This document shows, piece after piece, positions 63,031-64,000 of a stretch of DNA of 64,000 bases; within the stretch, counting starts at the first letter, position 1; every line of letters starts with the position of its first letter. The stretch spans positions 91,621,516 through 91,685,515 of the forward strand of contig NC_080171.1 of NCBI RefSeq assembly GCF_950295315.1, read 5' to 3'. The notes under the pieces were generated by a model. It saw nothing but the letters and a program-made list of their open reading frames with translations, did no database searches and was not told the DNA's origin. The position numbers were made by a program, and so were the translations under genes. This stretch comes from Erinaceus europaeus. Lineage: Eukaryota > Chordata > Mammalia > Eulipotyphla > Erinaceidae.

Positions 63031-63293
63031 ATGCTTATAATATGTGATTATAATTTGATTTTGATGCACTTATAAGTAGGCCTCTATATAGGACAGAATG
63101 ACCAAAAATGTAATAAAAGGTTAAGAATGTGTAGAAGGTCTGAGACAATGCAGACAGAAACGGAGAATGGCCTTCACTGGGTGATTGAGTGATAGATAAC
63201 AATTCGAGATGATCGAGGTCACTGAGAAGGCCCCAACTCAGAGCAGAGGGCCAAGAAAGTAAAATGTTTGAATATAGAAAAAGCAAAAGCAAA

Positions 63294-64000
63294 TGTCCCA
63301 GCCTTCCTACAAGGCACCCCCACCTTCCCCAGTGGTGCATCTTTTTTTGTCTCCAGGGTTGTCACTGGAGCTTGTTGCCTGCACCACGAATCCACTGCTC
63401 CTGGAGGCCATTTTTTCCTTTTTGTTGCCCTTGTTGTAGTTGTTATTGTTGTCATAGTTGTTGTTGTTGTTGGCTAGGACAGAGGGAAATGGAGAGAGGA
63501 GGAGAAGACAGAGAGGAGGAGAGAAAGACAGACACCTACAGACCAGCTTCACCGCCTGCAAGGCAAACCTCCTGCAGGTGGGGAGCAGGGGGCTCCAACC
63601 CAAATCCTTAACACTGGCCCTTGTGCTCTGCACCACTTGAGTTCAACCTGCTGCGCTACCACGGGACTCCCCCAGTGGTGTAACTTAATGCTGAGGCTAA
63701 ACTTTCCCAGACACAGCTATGCAGGAAAGATAACAGTAACTAAGGCAACCAGACCCTGAGCAATGGGTACAAGTCCCACCCCTTCAGCTTGCAGCCTCTG
63801 CTTCTGTAATGACACTTTTTGCTCTCAAGCCTGCATTCCCTATATAAGCTTGTATTGTCCCTTTGTTTGAGGTCAGAGTTATCGGAATGATATGAGCTCC
63901 TGGCCCGCAAGTAAATAAAAGACTCCTTTCTTCATCCACCCACCTCGGCTTCAGTCATCTTGATTATTAATAGAGCTCCTTAACACACTATCCAGGTGAG
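63294..64000 (+). mobile_element. LTR, split by a SINE and running off the window
   Basis: Probably begins TGTCCCAGCC at 63294, is interrupted by a SINE, and resumes at 63681 (TAACTTAATGCTGAGGC). CCCTATATAAGC (about 63838) is a TATA box and AATAAAAGACTCC (about 63914) a polyadenylation signal. GTCTCCTTAACACA-type end is not confirmed, so I cannot say if a provirus follows. Short 4-5 bp duplications could not be tested. Confidence 0.65.
63338..63669 (-). mobile_element. SINE-A2 in the LTR
   Basis: GTCTCCAGGGTTGTCACTGG to TGCGCTACCACGGGACTC; CCCCAGTGGTG on both sides (63327-63337, 63670-63680). Confidence 0.94.

Noticed and set aside
43600..64000. Exons or 3' UTR of MEGF9, the upstream neighbour in human
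   Set aside because: I found no EGF-like coding segment or other recognisable MEGF9 sequence; the gene probably lies beyond the window.

Overview
This window is mammalian nuclear DNA, almost certainly from a hedgehog (Erinaceus-type). It is packed with tRNA-derived SINEs whose heads (tRNA-like, GGGAGTCGGGCGGTAGCGCA and close variants) and tails (CAACAACGACGACATCAATA followed by CAA/TAA repeats) I recognise as the hedgehog SINE type. The deeper layer (MIR, L2, old L1) is shared by all mammals. There are no bacterial genes, operons, CRISPR arrays or RNA genes that look functional.

The one protein gene I can support is CDK5RAP2, the centrosomal gamma-tubulin-complex activator and microcephaly gene (MCPH3). 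It lies on the minus strand and only its 5' part is here. Coding exon 1 is at 43165-43223, exon 2 at 31961-32028, exon 3 at 25790-25857 and exon 4 at 1887-1997. All junctions have AG/GT signals and the phases agree. The joined product is 102 residues with the same spacing as human CDK5RAP2, and Phe75 of the CM1 (gamma-TuNA) motif is kept. The rest of the gene lies beyond position 1. A GC-rich promoter with several YY1-type sites covers about 43130-43600. A (CA)67 microsatellite sits 116 bp inside intron 1. From about 43.6 to 64 kb is upstream intergenic DNA; in human the next gene is MEGF9, but I see no MEGF9 exon.

The introns and flank are built from layers of mobile elements. My working labels for the SINEs are: A = young SINE with a CAA/TAA tail; A2 = older form ending in a CTCCAGGAGCAGTGG... 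block and poly-A; B = head GGGCCAGGTGGTGGCGCACC with TAAATAAA tail; C = head GGGTAGATAGCATAATGGTT; D = head GGTCCAGGAGGTGGC; E = head GGGCCAGGGAAACAGCTCACC type. R is a long dispersed family of my own definition (sharing GAAGCAATTACAGAAGCCAG and ending TTATTAAATCACTAATAAA). L1 remnants include ORF2 C-termini on both strands. Eight LTRs were found: four have perfect 6-bp target duplications (36925-37329, 60687-61106, 46301-46731, 17056-17681), as expected of class II (beta-like) insertions, and four others have 4-5 bp or undetermined duplications. Several are nested in one another or in SINEs, giving a clear order of insertion.

The most unusual items are an LTR subfamily that carries the 5' half of tRNA-Gly(GCC) in its U3 region (two copies); a roughly 170-bp hairpin-headed sequence found twice, once between 13-bp target duplications and without a tail; a tailless 3'-truncated 7SK retropseudogene; a roughly 560-bp retroposon with a GC-rich start that resembles an L1 5' end; and a four-level insertion nest at 60.06-61.55 kb. 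I found nothing that amounts to a new multi-gene system.
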